The position numbers were made by a program, and so were the translations under genes. From an uncultured bacterium (GTDB taxonomy: Bacteria; Cyanobacteriota; Vampirovibrionia; Gastranaerophilales; Gastranaerophilaceae), in contig CADAYD010000003.1 in assembly GCA_902791985.1 (NCBI GenBank), positions 21,736 to 85,735 on the forward strand: a stretch of 64,000 nucleotides of DNA. Direction: 5' to 3'. Numbering within the stretch: position 1 is the first letter of the stretch; the number at the start of each line of letters is the position of its first letter. The notes beneath the pieces are model-generated. The model was not told the origin of the DNA. It ran no database searches and was given only the letters and a program-made list of their open reading frames with translations. Of this stretch, positions 48,678 to 57,485 are shown piece by piece.

Positions 48678-50525
48678 TTATTCTTTTGTATATTCCGCAT
48701 CAATTACGTCGTCATCATTGTTTGATGAAGAATCTGACGTAGATGAATCCGATTGAGAGCTGTCAGTTTGAGCAGATGCACCTTCTTTTTGTACTGATTC
48801 ATAAGCCTTCTGAGAAATAGCAAACATAGTCTGTTGCAGTTCATCAGATAATTTTTTCAATTCATCTGCTGATTTATTTTCCTTCAAAGCATTATCTAAT
48901 GCAGTTTTTTGTTCTTCTAATTTTGATTTGTCTGCTTCATCAATTTTGCCTTCAAAATCTTTCATCACACGTTCTGCCGATGCAACCATACTTGATGCAT
49001 TGTTTTTGATTTCTGCTTCTTCTTTTTTCTTCTTATCATCAGCAGCATTTGCTTCGGCTTCTTTTACCATTCTGTCAATATCTTGTTCTGACAGATTCGA
49101 AGAATTTGTAATTGTAATTTTCTGTTCTTTATTAGTTGCTTTATCTTTAGCACTAACATTTACAATACCGTTAGCATCAATATCGAAGGTAACTTCAATT
49201 TGAGGAATACCACGCATAGCAGGTGCAATTCCTTCAAGTCTAAACATACCCAAAGATTTGTTATCCTTAGCCATAGGTCTTTCACCTTGAAGAACCTGAA
49301 TATCAACAGCTGTTTGGTTATTCTCCGCCGTAGAGAACACTTGAGATTTTGAAACAGGAATTGTTGTGTTACGAGGAACCAACGGAGTCATAACTCCACC
49401 CAATGTTTCAATACCTAATGTCAATGGAGTTACATCCAAAAGCACGATGTCTTTAACTTCGCCTGCCAAAACGCCTGCCTGAACTGCCGCACCAACAGCA
49501 ACAACTTCATCAGGGTTAACAGATTGGTTTGGCTCTTTACCGGTATATTCTTTTACAAGTTTTTGAACCGCAGGAATTCTTGAAGAACCACCGACTAAAA
49601 CAACTTCATTGATGTCAGATTTTGAAATTCCTGCATCAGATATAGCCTTTTGTACAGGTTCTTTACATCTTTCCAACAAGTCATAAGACAATTCTTCAAA
49701 TTTTGCTCTTGATAAATTTAAATCCAAATGTTTAGGGCCATTAGCATCGGCAGTAATAAACGGCAAGTTAATATTCGTTTCAAATACCGATGATAATTCG
49801 CATTTTGCTTTTTCTGCAGCTTCTTTAACACGTTGCATTGCCTGTTTATCGCCTGTAAGGTCTATACCTTCCTGCTTCTTGAATTCTTCACAAATCCAAT
49901 CCATAACTTTTTGGTCAAAATCGTCACCGCCTAAATGAGTATCACCTGAAGTTGACAATACTTCGTGAACTCCGTCACCAATTTCGAGAATGGAAACATC
50001 AAAAGTACCACCGCCTAAGTCAAATACCAAAACTTTTTCAGCTTTTTCTTTTTCTAATCCGTAAGCCAAAGCAGCAGCTGTCGGCTCGTTTACAATACGG
50101 AGAACATCTAAACCTGCAATTTTACCCGCATCTTTTGTTGCTTGACGCTGAGCATCGTTAAAATATGCAGGAACCGTAATAACTGCGGATGTGACTTTTT
50201 CGCCCAAATATGCGGAAGCATCATCTGCAAGTTTTCTTAATATCATTGAAGAAATTTCTTGCGGAGTATAATCTTTTCCGTCAATATTTACTTTGTAATT
50301 TTCACCCATATGACGTTTGATTGAAGCAACTGTTTTATCAGGATTGACAATAGCCTGACGTTTAGCCAGCTGACCTACAAGTCTTTCGCCGGTTTTTGAA
50401 AATCCAACTATTGAAGGAGTCGTACGAGAACCTTCTGCATTTGCTATGACGGTAGGTTTACCGCCTTCCATAACTGCGACTACGGAGTTTGTTGTTCCTA
50501 AGTCGATACCGATTGTTTTTGCCAT
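48678..50525 (-). CDS. dnaK: Chaperone DnaK (Hsp70)
   Basis: A 615-residue ATP-driven chaperone. N-terminal ATPase domain: [17 protein letters not shown] (5-21), [13 protein letters not shown] near 170, and [13 protein letters not shown] near 315; then the linker [14 protein letters not shown] near 360 and the substrate-binding beta domain. The C-terminal lid is followed by a Ser/Asp-rich tail ending [12 protein letters not shown], typical of bacterial DnaK. Start: ATG with AAGGAG. grpE and dnaJ are not adjacent. No CIRCE-type operator is obvious upstream. Confidence 0.98.
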   Translation of the reverse strand: MAKTIGIDLGTTNSVVAVMEGGKPTVIANAEGSRTTPSIVGFSKTGERLVGQLAKRQAIVNPDKTVASIKRHMGENYKVNIDGKDYTPQEISSMILRKLADDASAYLGEKVTSAVITVPAYFNDAQRQATKDAGKIAGLDVLRIVNEPTAAALAYGLEKEKAEKVLVFDLGGGTFDVSILEIGDGVHEVLSTSGDTHLGGDDFDQKVMDWICEEFKKQEGIDLTGDKQAMQRVKEAAEKAKCELSSVFETNINLPFITADANGPKHLDLNLSRAKFEELSYDLLERCKEPVQKAISDAGISKSDINEVVLVGGSSRIPAVQKLVKEYTGKEPNQSVNPDEVVAVGAAVQAGVLAGEVKDIVLLDVTPLTLGIETLGGVMTPLVPRNTTIPVSKSQVFSTAENNQTAVDIQVLQGERPMAKDNKSLGMFRLEGIAPAMRGIPQIEVTFDIDANGIVNVSAKDKATNKEQKITITNSSNLSEQDIDRMVKEAEANAADDKKKKEEAEIKNNASSMVASAERVMKDFEGKIDEADKSKLEEQKTALDNALKENKSADELKKLSDELQQTMFAISQKAYESVQKEGASAQTDSSQSDSSTSDSSSNNDDDVIDAEYTKE

Positions 50526-50636
50526 AATTTTATTCTCCTTTTTATTAAATTACATGCTTTATAAGCCTATATTAAAGTTATAACACTTGTTTTAATCATT
50601 TCTTAAAAAATAAACAAAAAATTAACAATTCAAAAA

Positions 50637-50667
50637 GCAAAATTTTTTTTTCTTATGGTTTAATACT
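50637..50667 (+). promoter_or_regulatory. Promoter of the HNH-like gene, probably leaderless
   Basis: GCAAAA at 50637-50642, a T tract and GGTTTAATACT with the -10 at 50661-50666. The GTG start codon is at 50671, so transcription would begin at or next to it. No ribosome site exists. Confidence 0.5.
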
Positions 50668-50670
50668 CAT

Positions 50671-52089
50671 GTGAATATTCAGAGTATAAATTTTAATATT
50701 GTCAATTATTACCCGCGAGTTTTTAAAAGAAATGAAGCGAATAAAATATCCTGCACGAATCCTATAAAAACAGAACCTGCACCGGCTTTTGACACCGTAT
50801 CATTCACAGGTGTTGCTAACGGCGGAGACATTTTAAAAAAATTATGCAAATACGGAATTCCTGATATGTATACAGGACAAATTTTATTAGATGCACGAAT
50901 TTTGGAAAAAATGGAAAATAACGGATTTTTCAATTTTCCCGCAGAAAAAATCGTAAATGCAATGTCATATTACGAAAAATGTATGATACCTATTGATAAA
51001 AGCGTTTTTAAAATAATTAAAAAACATGCACATAAACATCCGAATTATAGCCTATCCGAAATTTTAAAAGATTTGTACCCCGTACATAAGAAGCAATTAT
51101 TAAGAGATCAACAAACCATTTTTGAGGAAATAATACGTCTTGCTTGCGATATGCCCAAAGATTTATACGAAGAATTTACATTACTTATGAATATTACCAA
51201 TAAACGATTATTGAATGACCCGGTTGTATTGCCTTTCAGCGAAAGGGAATTTTTGTATAAATTGAGACGAATCGGAGATGGTTTATACATAAAAAATAAC
51301 AAAAATGAAATTAACTCTATGGCAAAACTTATTTCAGCAGCAAATAAAATTTTTGATTCCGAGAACAAAAATCGAAGAAAATACGGACGTAATATTAAAA
51401 AGAAACTTGAATTGCAAATGCAGCCGGAAATATTGAAAAAAAATTCATCTAATTTAGCAAAATTTAAACAAATTTTTGAATATTCATCTTTAAAAAACAA
51501 TGAAGATATAAAGAAACTGCTTGACAGCACAAGTGCCAAAATACATGGTTTTCCGTCATTTGCAAATTTTGAAAGAAAATCTTTTATCCACGAATTGAAA
51601 AAAATTACAAGAAAACTTAAAAATAAAAAATTAGCACAAAAATTTACGGATTTGTCCCTGAGATTGCCAACCTCTAAAGATAATGTATCCGCATTTATTG
51701 TTAAATATTCGGATCAAACTAATAATAAAATAGGTACGAATATCATACTAAACAGTGTATGTTCAATCGATCACCTTGTCGCAAAGAAAAACGGAGGCCA
51801 CAATAAATTATCCAACTATGGGCTTTGTTCTGCTGAAATAAACAGGCAAAAAACCGATATTTACTTTGATGATTGGGTCAGAAAACATCCAGAAACAAGA
51901 AAAAATTGTCAAAAATATATCAATAGATTAATCGAGCTTTATAAACAGGGAATATTTGAAAAAGTAAGTAAAAACCATAAGAATAAAAGAATTGACAAAT
52001 CATACATTGAGGACTTTGCCCAAACAATTTATGACATATCTCCGGCTGAAAACAGAATTCGACTAAATATCAGTGAACTGTATGAATAA
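50671..52089 (+). CDS. HNH-nuclease-like protein with N-terminal VSFTG motif
   Basis: 472 residues from a GTG start. The N-terminus MNIQSINFNI leads through a polar stretch to VSFTGVANGG (43-52), the shared motif. The middle is helical and lysine-rich. Near the C-terminus, SIDHLVAKKNGGHNKLSNYG (Asp367, His368) followed by a Cys and INRQKT has the spacing of an HNH zinc nuclease: DH, GG-x-N, N near +16 and N-x-x-K. No partner immunity gene is recognisable. The function may be a DNase or a structural relic; nuclease activity is inferred. No Shine-Dalgarno sequence. Confidence 0.65.
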   Translation: MNIQSINFNIVNYYPRVFKRNEANKISCTNPIKTEPAPAFDTVSFTGVANGGDILKKLCKYGIPDMYTGQILLDARILEKMENNGFFNFPAEKIVNAMSYYEKCMIPIDKSVFKIIKKHAHKHPNYSLSEILKDLYPVHKKQLLRDQQTIFEEIIRLACDMPKDLYEEFTLLMNITNKRLLNDPVVLPFSEREFLYKLRRIGDGLYIKNNKNEINSMAKLISAANKIFDSENKNRRKYGRNIKKKLELQMQPEILKKNSSNLAKFKQIFEYSSLKNNEDIKKLLDSTSAKIHGFPSFANFERKSFIHELKKITRKLKNKKLAQKFTDLSLRLPTSKDNVSAFIVKYSDQTNNKIGTNIILNSVCSIDHLVAKKNGGHNKLSNYGLCSAEINRQKTDIYFDDWVRKHPETRKNCQKYINRLIELYKQGIFEKVSKNHKNKRIDKSYIEDFAQTIYDISPAENRIRLNISELYE

Positions 52090-52186
52090 TCTTATTTTTA
52101 ATACTTAATATTTCGTAACAAATCCCCATATTTCAAGCAATTATTTAAAGAAAATATACTTTATATATACATAGGGGATATTAAAG

Positions 52187-52936
52187 ATGATTCAGTGGAA
52201 CAATATACCAACATATATTCCAACAACCAATTTCTTTGGGTCTACACAAAGTTACAGTATGCCTTTATTTGGATTTATACAGTTTGGAGCCATAACAACA
52301 CAACTGCCAAACTATTCTAACATTGTTCCGACACCTCAAGGAATACAGACATACACTAATAATTTTACAAATGGGTTCAATTTCCAAATGCCAAATTTCA
52401 TGAACTTTCAGTTACCGACTATAAATTTCCCAACTTTTAATTTTAGTAATATTTATAACGGAATTACAAACACAGCAAGAACTGTATATAACGGGGCTAA
52501 AAAAGCAATAAGCACTGTTGCTGCAAGCGTTGGAAGCACAGCAAGCTCTATTGTCGGTTATTGTGCTGAATCTGGGAGAAAACTTGCACAAGCTGCCCTT
52601 GACGGTTCTGCAGGGAAATTTATCGGTTATTGTGCTAAATATGTAAAAACAGCTATCAAAAAAGTATTTCCGAGCATTGACTATAAATATGGAGTAAACG
52701 GATGCGATATGGCTGATGCATATAAAGCTACCGGCAAATTCAAAGAAATTTCAGCACAAGGAGTAGACTTAAAGAAATTACCTGCGGGATGTATTCTTTG
52801 CTACGGCAAAGGAGTTGCGGGTTACAACAGCCAATACGGGCATACGGAAATTACACTTGGAAACGGCAAAGCAGTTTCTGACGGGATTACAAGAAATATC
52901 AGACCGGGAGCACGTATTCTTATCCCTATTGCTTAA
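52187..52936 (+). CDS. CHAP/NlpC-like putative peptidoglycan amidase
   Basis: 249 residues. The first 90 are low-complexity, rich in Asn, Phe, Thr and Pro, and contain TNFFGS near 14-19. The C-terminal 110 residues look like a papain-fold amidase: GYCAKYVKTAI with candidate nucleophile Cys149 (CHAP and amidase effectors show CAxYV), and YGHTEITLGNGKAVSD with candidate His219. It lacks a classical signal peptide. The ATG has AGGGGAT upstream. It may act on cell-wall peptide; no immunity gene is seen. The last codons lie four bases from the convergent tRNA-Arg. Confidence 0.6.
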   Translation: MIQWNNIPTYIPTTNFFGSTQSYSMPLFGFIQFGAITTQLPNYSNIVPTPQGIQTYTNNFTNGFNFQMPNFMNFQLPTINFPTFNFSNIYNGITNTARTVYNGAKKAISTVAASVGSTASSIVGYCAESGRKLAQAALDGSAGKFIGYCAKYVKTAIKKVFPSIDYKYGVNGCDMADAYKATGKFKEISAQGVDLKKLPAGCILCYGKGVAGYNSQYGHTEITLGNGKAVSDGITRNIRPGARILIPIA

Positions 52937-52939
52937 AAA

Positions 52940-53013
52940 TATGCCCGGGGGGAGTCAAACCCCCGACCTTGGGCTTCGGAAACCCATGCTCTATTCGTCT
53001 GAGCTACGGACAC
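52940..53013 (-). tRNA. tRNA-Arg (anticodon CCG)
   Basis: 74 nt, complete cloverleaf: acceptor GTGTCCG/CGGGCAT with discriminator A, D stem GCTC/GAGC, anticodon stem TGGGT/GCCCA with loop TTCCGAA, T stem GGGGG/CCCCC with loop TTTGACT. CCA is not encoded. The D loop has GA in place of G18-G19 and the T loop has T in place of C56, so the elbow pair would be A19-U56. Confidence 0.9.
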
Positions 53014-53015
53014 AT

Positions 53016-53041
53016 AAAAAGGCGGATTATATAACCCGCCT
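53016..53041 (-). terminator. Terminator after lemA
   Basis: GGCGG and CCGCC form a stem around an AT-rich palindromic loop (53021-53040), followed on the minus strand by TTTTTATG, immediately before the tRNA-Arg 5' end. Confidence 0.7.
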
Positions 53042-53062
53042 TAATTATAATATAAAATTTAA

Positions 53063-53713
53063 TTATTTTAAATAATCATTTGCATTAACAGCTTGTCTTG
53101 ATTGTTCATCTGTCTCAAAGAACGGATAAGATTTTATACCAATCAATGCTGCAACAAGTGAACTCGGGAAAATTTCGACGGCATTATTAAGTTCATTAAC
53201 AGCACTATTGTAAAATCTTCGTGCTGCCGCAATATGCTCCTCGACTTCTGAGTAAGTCTGCATAGCCTGCATCATTGTACCATCAGCTTTTAATTGAGGA
53301 TAATTTTCAACATTTACCATTAATTGTCCCATTTTTGATGCAATCTGATTATCGAGATTAATTTTCTTTGCAATTGTATTCGCATCTGATTTTATTCCGG
53401 CTGCAGCAGTTCTCAATTCAGTAATTTCATCAAACAAACCACGTTCGTGTTCCATATATTTTTGGGCTATAGTCAAAATATTCGGAATCAAATCATAACG
53501 TTTTTTGAGTTGAACATCAATTCCGCTCATTGCCTCTTTAGTTTTGTTTCTTAACTGAATCAAGCGAACATACATTCTGTATAGCATAATCAGCAATAAT
53601 ACAAGGAATAAAATAATCAGCATATTAAAAAGACTCATCGAGAAACCTCCATTTCCGGTTACCGGCGTTGCATGCTTTGCTACAACAGGTATACCATATA
53701 ATAAATTTAACAT
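53063..53713 (-). CDS. lemA: LemA family protein
   Basis: 216 residues: one membrane helix near 26-48 and a long helical domain with the family text RLIQLRNKTKEAMSGIDVQLKKRYDLIPNIL (about 50-80) and AARRFYNSAVNELNNAVEIFPSSLVA near 165-190. LemA proteins are membrane-anchored with a cytoplasmic-type helical bundle and often pair with TPM or DUF3137 genes, as here. Precise function is unknown. The ATG has AAAGGA upstream. The DUF3137 gene precedes it by about 110 bases. Confidence 0.92.
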   Translation of the reverse strand: MLNLLYGIPVVAKHATPVTGNGGFSMSLFNMLIILFLVLLLIMLYRMYVRLIQLRNKTKEAMSGIDVQLKKRYDLIPNILTIAQKYMEHERGLFDEITELRTAAAGIKSDANTIAKKINLDNQIASKMGQLMVNVENYPQLKADGTMMQAMQTYSEVEEHIAAARRFYNSAVNELNNAVEIFPSSLVAALIGIKSYPFFETDEQSRQAVNANDYLK

Positions 53714-53825
53714 AACTCAAATCCTTTCAGACAACCGGTTTGCCTTACTCTAAAGGGTTCTTAATGGGACATCCCCATCACATCCATTTACCAGCATAAT
53801 TTTATTTTAACATATTTTTCAACTT

Positions 53826-54911
53826 TTACAATCCCAACTTCTTATCGAGTTTGAAGTGGTCTACAAGAGCAAGAATTGAAGAAAACTCCTGAAATAACAC
53901 ATCATATTGGTTTTCATCAATTAAAGTCTTGGACAAATGCGCAAGGCTGAATAAATCTCCGCTTGCATACGGCGCAATATATACGTAATCCCCGTTAAAC
54001 GAGCAAAATATTTTTTTAGTTTTAAAAGCAGTCATTATATCTTTAAAACGCTCCATAAAAGAGGGTGTTAACAAATATCTTGCCTCAATTTGATCCGTTG
54101 AAAATACCGTAAAATGCTTATGAAAATCAACATCTTCAAGTTTAACCTTTTCAAGTTTATATCTTATAGATGCATTAAATTTCGGTCGAATAAGGGTAAT
54201 CCCATCAAATCTTTTATTCATCTTTATTCGTGCTATTGCTCCGTTAAAAATTACGACAGTATGTCTATGTTTACCGCAGCGTGTCGTATAAGAATAATTA
54301 CTTTCGGTTATGGCAACTTCAACACCTCGATATTTTCCTTCAAAATTATCGTCTGTTTTTACATTTGTTCTTACATCATAAGGGAATAAATCCACATTTT
54401 CGGTTTCATCCTGAGATATTATACCGTCAAGTGTCCAGCGAAATCCCGGAATAGCATTCATCAAAAGCGGCATAATCTGAACTTTTATTTCGTTTTCAAG
54501 TTTCTTTTTGAAATGATGACGAACCCACGAATATAGCCCTACAAAAAGAAATGACAACTTTATACCAACATCCCAAGCCTCTGAATTAGCTTTAGAATTA
54601 CTTATTAATAAAAACATTGCAAATATTAAAATAATTACTGCGATTAACGCTATATTCAAATTATGGCAATATTTCATCCTTTTTTTTTCAAACGGTTTGA
54701 GCTGCGGAAAAACCTCTCTGCGCATAATATGTTTGTAATCTTTTTTAAATTGCTTTAGAGAATACTCTTTTTCTTCCGTTTCAACGACAGCTTCTTGAGT
54801 ATCTTCAACATCACTTTGCTGCGGTAACAAGTCCTCATTTACAGAGATTTGTTCTTGTCTGACAACTTTGCCATCTACTATTTTATCGCCAATTTTAGGT
54901 ATATTATCCAT
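53826..54911 (-). CDS. DUF3137-family membrane protein
   Basis: 361 residues: an acidic N-terminal region (1-70), two membrane helices near 88-106 and 117-133, and a C-terminal domain with the family features (HFTVFSTDQIEARYLLTPSF near 268-287, FCSFNGDYVYIAPYASGDLF near 305-324). DUF3137 genes commonly neighbour lemA, which supports the call. No function is established. It follows the LCP gene by 15 bases, so LCP, DUF3137 and lemA may form one unit. Confidence 0.82.
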   Translation of the reverse strand: MDNIPKIGDKIVDGKVVRQEQISVNEDLLPQQSDVEDTQEAVVETEEKEYSLKQFKKDYKHIMRREVFPQLKPFEKKRMKYCHNLNIALIAVIILIFAMFLLISNSKANSEAWDVGIKLSFLFVGLYSWVRHHFKKKLENEIKVQIMPLLMNAIPGFRWTLDGIISQDETENVDLFPYDVRTNVKTDDNFEGKYRGVEVAITESNYSYTTRCGKHRHTVVIFNGAIARIKMNKRFDGITLIRPKFNASIRYKLEKVKLEDVDFHKHFTVFSTDQIEARYLLTPSFMERFKDIMTAFKTKKIFCSFNGDYVYIAPYASGDLFSLAHLSKTLIDENQYDVLFQEFSSILALVDHFKLDKKLGL

Positions 54912-54926
54912 ATAAACCCTTTTTTA

Positions 54927-56243
54927 CTAATTTTCATCTGCCAAAACTATAGTAAAATCAGATTGCGCACACAAGTAATTTGCCGGTTCATAAACAAACT
55001 GTTTCGATTTTACACCGGGCACCTGTTTTTTCAAATCAGCATAATAATCAATTGTAACATATTTTGAATGAGCAACAAACTGGGAATGAGTAGAACTTGA
55101 AGTTCCGGAACAAATAACATTAATCCCGTTATCCTCAAGCTCTTGCTTTAATTTAGCGGCATCATCTTTACGAGAAGCAGAACTCATTATACTGGCACTG
55201 TATTCTTCTTTAACACCGTCAAATTTTTTACGGTATATCAATCTGTTTATAACTTCTTGAGTTTTTTCAGGATCCAAAATCCAATAACTAATATAACCTT
55301 GCTTATTTGGGCCGCCAGGAAGCATTGCAACTTCAATATTGTCCATATCAAAATGAGTGGCAAGTGCAGCGTATTGGCTCATTTCATAAGGAGTCATGTC
55401 TGTCTTAACATATTTATGCGCAACCGAAACGAGCTTTGGAATTTTTACAACAGTTTCAGGCTTTTTCAAATCCGCAAGCAAACCCCTCAAAAACCATTGT
55501 TGACGTTTTGTTCTGCCGATATCACCCATCGCATCATGTCTAAAACGCAAATATTCAACTACATCTTTATCTGTTAAATGGTGCTTTCCTTTAGATATAT
55601 TTATATGAAGTTTTCCGGCATAATCATCGTACTTCATATTTTTTTCAACATATATATCAACACCACCAAGCGCTTTTACTATCTCACGAACCCCTTGATC
55701 GTGGAACATAATATATCTGTCAATTTTCACTCCTAAAGTATCTTCAATAGTCTTAACCGTCATTTTAATGCCGCCTATAGCATGCGCAGCATTAATTTTT
55801 TGAGTTCCCATACCATCCGGCAAATAAACCTTACTATCACGAGGAATAGATATTGCATTTACTGTTTTCGTTCTCGGGTCAATGTTCATAAGTATAATGG
55901 TATCTGTTCTTGTTCCAACCCACAAATCAGAATCTGCACCATTTGAATCGACCCCGAGAAGCAAAATATTTTCTCTATGAGGTCCAAAAGGCAAATTAAA
56001 ATCTAATCCGGAATTGCTTTTCTTTCCAAAAATAGAAAATATATTTTCAATATTCGCAAAAAACAGTATTCCGGCGAGTATAACAAAAAAGATTATCGCC
56101 ATTATGGTCAAAGATTTCCCAAATGAAGAACCAGATGAACGCCTTCTGCGTGCTCTGTAATGTTCATAAGGATTCGGTCTTGATGAACGAACTCTTGGGG
56201 ATCTGGGTCTTCCGTTTGATCTGTAACTTCTACTATCTCTCAT
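54927..56243 (-). CDS. LytR-CpsA-Psr (LCP) family glycopolymer transferase
   Basis: 438 residues: a very basic Arg/Ser-rich cytoplasmic N-terminus (1-40), membrane helix about 45-66, LCP catalytic domain about 90-250 with ILLLGVD, RTDTIILMNIDPRTK, SIPRDSKVYLP and KINAAHAIGG, RFRHDAMGDIGRTKRQQWFL (conserved Asp and Arg residues that bind pyrophosphate), and a C-terminal LytR_C-like domain (about 345-430). LCP enzymes attach lipid-linked glycopolymers to peptidoglycan. With the LicD/TagF cluster nearby, it may anchor that polymer. Confidence 0.93.
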   Translation of the reverse strand: MRDSRSYRSNGRPRSPRVRSSRPNPYEHYRARRRRSSGSSFGKSLTIMAIIFFVILAGILFFANIENIFSIFGKKSNSGLDFNLPFGPHRENILLLGVDSNGADSDLWVGTRTDTIILMNIDPRTKTVNAISIPRDSKVYLPDGMGTQKINAAHAIGGIKMTVKTIEDTLGVKIDRYIMFHDQGVREIVKALGGVDIYVEKNMKYDDYAGKLHINISKGKHHLTDKDVVEYLRFRHDAMGDIGRTKRQQWFLRGLLADLKKPETVVKIPKLVSVAHKYVKTDMTPYEMSQYAALATHFDMDNIEVAMLPGGPNKQGYISYWILDPEKTQEVINRLIYRKKFDGVKEEYSASIMSSASRKDDAAKLKQELEDNGINVICSGTSSSTHSQFVAHSKYVTIDYYADLKKQVPGVKSKQFVYEPANYLCAQSDFTIVLADEN

Positions 56244-56352
56244 ATTACATACTATTCTCTATTTAATTTATTTGCTAACTAACATTTTACAATAAAGATA
56301 ATAAAATAAATACAATAAAAGACCGATATTTACATTTTAAATAATTAATACT

Positions 56353-56390
56353 AAAAGGAAGGCCTTATGAGGGCCTTCCTTTTAAATTGT
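56353..56390 (-). terminator. Terminator after the 44-residue gene
   Basis: AAAAGGAAGGCC (56353-56364) pairs perfectly with GGCCTTCCTTTT (56372-56383). The A/T flanks allow action on the minus-strand small gene. Confidence 0.75.
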
Positions 56391-56405
56391 GAATAAGGTT
56401 ATAGT

Positions 56406-56540
56406 TTAAATTTCAAAACTTGCCGTTGAAATAAAACTCAGACACTCGTCGAACAAATTTTGAATTGGTTTTTCCAATGATAGTTCTGTTGGGGTAAAAT
56501 TCATCTCCACCGTGTCCATGACCTTAGTTTGCTTGTCCAT
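56406..56540 (-). CDS. 44-residue acidic small protein
   Basis: ATG to TAA encodes 44 residues beginning MDKQTKVMDTVEMNF and ending ISTASFEI. AAGGAG lies nine bases before the ATG, and a strong terminator starts 16 bases after the stop, so this looks like a real, separately expressed gene in an otherwise empty 530-base gap between the LCP gene and infC. No family recognised; one Cys near residue 34. An alternative ATG four codons up in another frame is too close to the ribosome site. Confidence 0.6.
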   Translation of the reverse strand: MDKQTKVMDTVEMNFTPTELSLEKPIQNLFDECLSFISTASFEI

Positions 56541-56777
56541 GCGTTCATACTCCTTATTTAATTTTTCACAATGTAAATCTCGGATAGTTTTGTTCGATTA
56601 ACAATGTATATGTCGGAATATTTTTAAAAAACTTTAATCTTTTGCACAAAAAATTATTATTTTGTTACAAACCCCCTAAATTAGGAAACTCTAACAGTTT
56701 ACAAAAGTTAATATTTCGCATTTATCAATATTTATGGTATTATAAGTGAGGTTAACAGATAAATAGGAGATAGGACA
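56541..56777 (+). other. Divergent upstream region of infC and the small gene
   Basis: No gene is seen. TATTATAAG near 56738 may be the -10 of infC; the AGGAG ribosome site of infC is at 56765-56769. Confidence 0.35.
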
Positions 56778-57326
56778 ATAGCTATAGTAAATACCAGATC
56801 AAAGGACAAAACAATTTTAAATGAATTTATACGAGCAAAAGAAGTACGATTAATTGATGAAAAAGGTGAGAATCATGGGGTTGTACCAACTTCAAAAGCA
56901 CTACAAATGGCAGAAGATGCCGATTTAGATTTGGTATTAATTTCTCCTAATCAAGAACCGCCGGTAGCAAAGATTTTAGACTACGGCAAATATAAATACG
57001 AGCTTGCAAAAAAGGCTAAGGAAGCAAAGAAAAAGCAACACGTAGTTGAAATTAAAGAAGTCAAAATGAGATATAAGATTGATACTCATGACTATGAGGT
57101 TCGCTTGAAAGCCGCAAGAAAATTTATAGGGCAAGGGAACAAAGTCAAAGGGGTTGTAATGCTTCGTGGCCGTGAGATGCAACATTCAAATCTTGCATTT
57201 GACCTTGCGAATAAATTCATAACTGATATGCTTGAGCACTCTGACATGCCAGTAACATTAGAGAAAAAACCGCAAATGGAAGGTCGTAATGTGACATTTT
57301 TCCTTGTCGGACAGGCTCCTACATAG
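56778..57326 (+). CDS. infC: Translation initiation factor IF-3 (AUA start)
   Basis: About 182 residues. IF-3 binds the 30S subunit and rejects wrong start codons. The frame upstream of the first ATG (56907) continues with NEFIRAKEVRLIDEKGE and HGVVPTSKALQMAEDAD, the conserved N-terminal domain, so the true start is earlier. The best candidate is ATA at 56778, eight bases after AGGAG, giving MAIVNTRSKDKT. Use of a non-AUG start is typical of infC and underlies autoregulation by IF-3 itself. DYGKYKYELAKKAKEAKK forms the linker and GRNVTFFLVG ends the C-terminal domain. rpmI and rplT do not follow. Confidence 0.93.
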   Translation: MAIVNTRSKDKTILNEFIRAKEVRLIDEKGENHGVVPTSKALQMAEDADLDLVLISPNQEPPVAKILDYGKYKYELAKKAKEAKKKQHVVEIKEVKMRYKIDTHDYEVRLKAARKFIGQGNKVKGVVMLRGREMQHSNLAFDLANKFITDMLEHSDMPVTLEKKPQMEGRNVTFFLVGQAPT

Positions 57327-57332
57327 ACTTCC

Positions 57333-57360
57333 TTGACAACATTGTTTGAGCAAGTAGAAT
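57333..57360 (+). promoter_or_regulatory. tRNA-Phe promoter
   Basis: TTGACA at 57333-57338, a 16-base spacer and TAGAAT at 57355-57360, about 50 bases before the tRNA. Confidence 0.65.
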
Positions 57361-57412
57361 AATGAATATGCTCCGGCAAGGGGCTGACAATAAAATAGAT
57401 TTATACGAGTAT

Positions 57413-57485
57413 GCCGCAATAGCTCAGTTGGTAGAGCAAGGGACTGAAAATCCCTGTGTCCTTGGTTCAATTCCGAGTTGCGGCA
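57413..57485 (+). tRNA. tRNA-Phe (anticodon GAA)
   Basis: 73 nt, complete cloverleaf: acceptor GCCGCAA/TTGCGGC with discriminator A, D stem GCTC/GAGC with the normal AGTTGGTA loop, anticodon stem AGGGA/TCCCT with loop CTGAAAA, T stem CTTGG/CCGAG with loop TTCAATT. CCA is not encoded. A Mu-like element begins within about 100 bases downstream. Confidence 0.97.

Noticed and set aside
50526..50670. CIRCE or heat-shock operator before dnaK
   Set aside because: No TTAGCACTC-N9-GAGTGCTAA-like inverted repeat was found in the gap.
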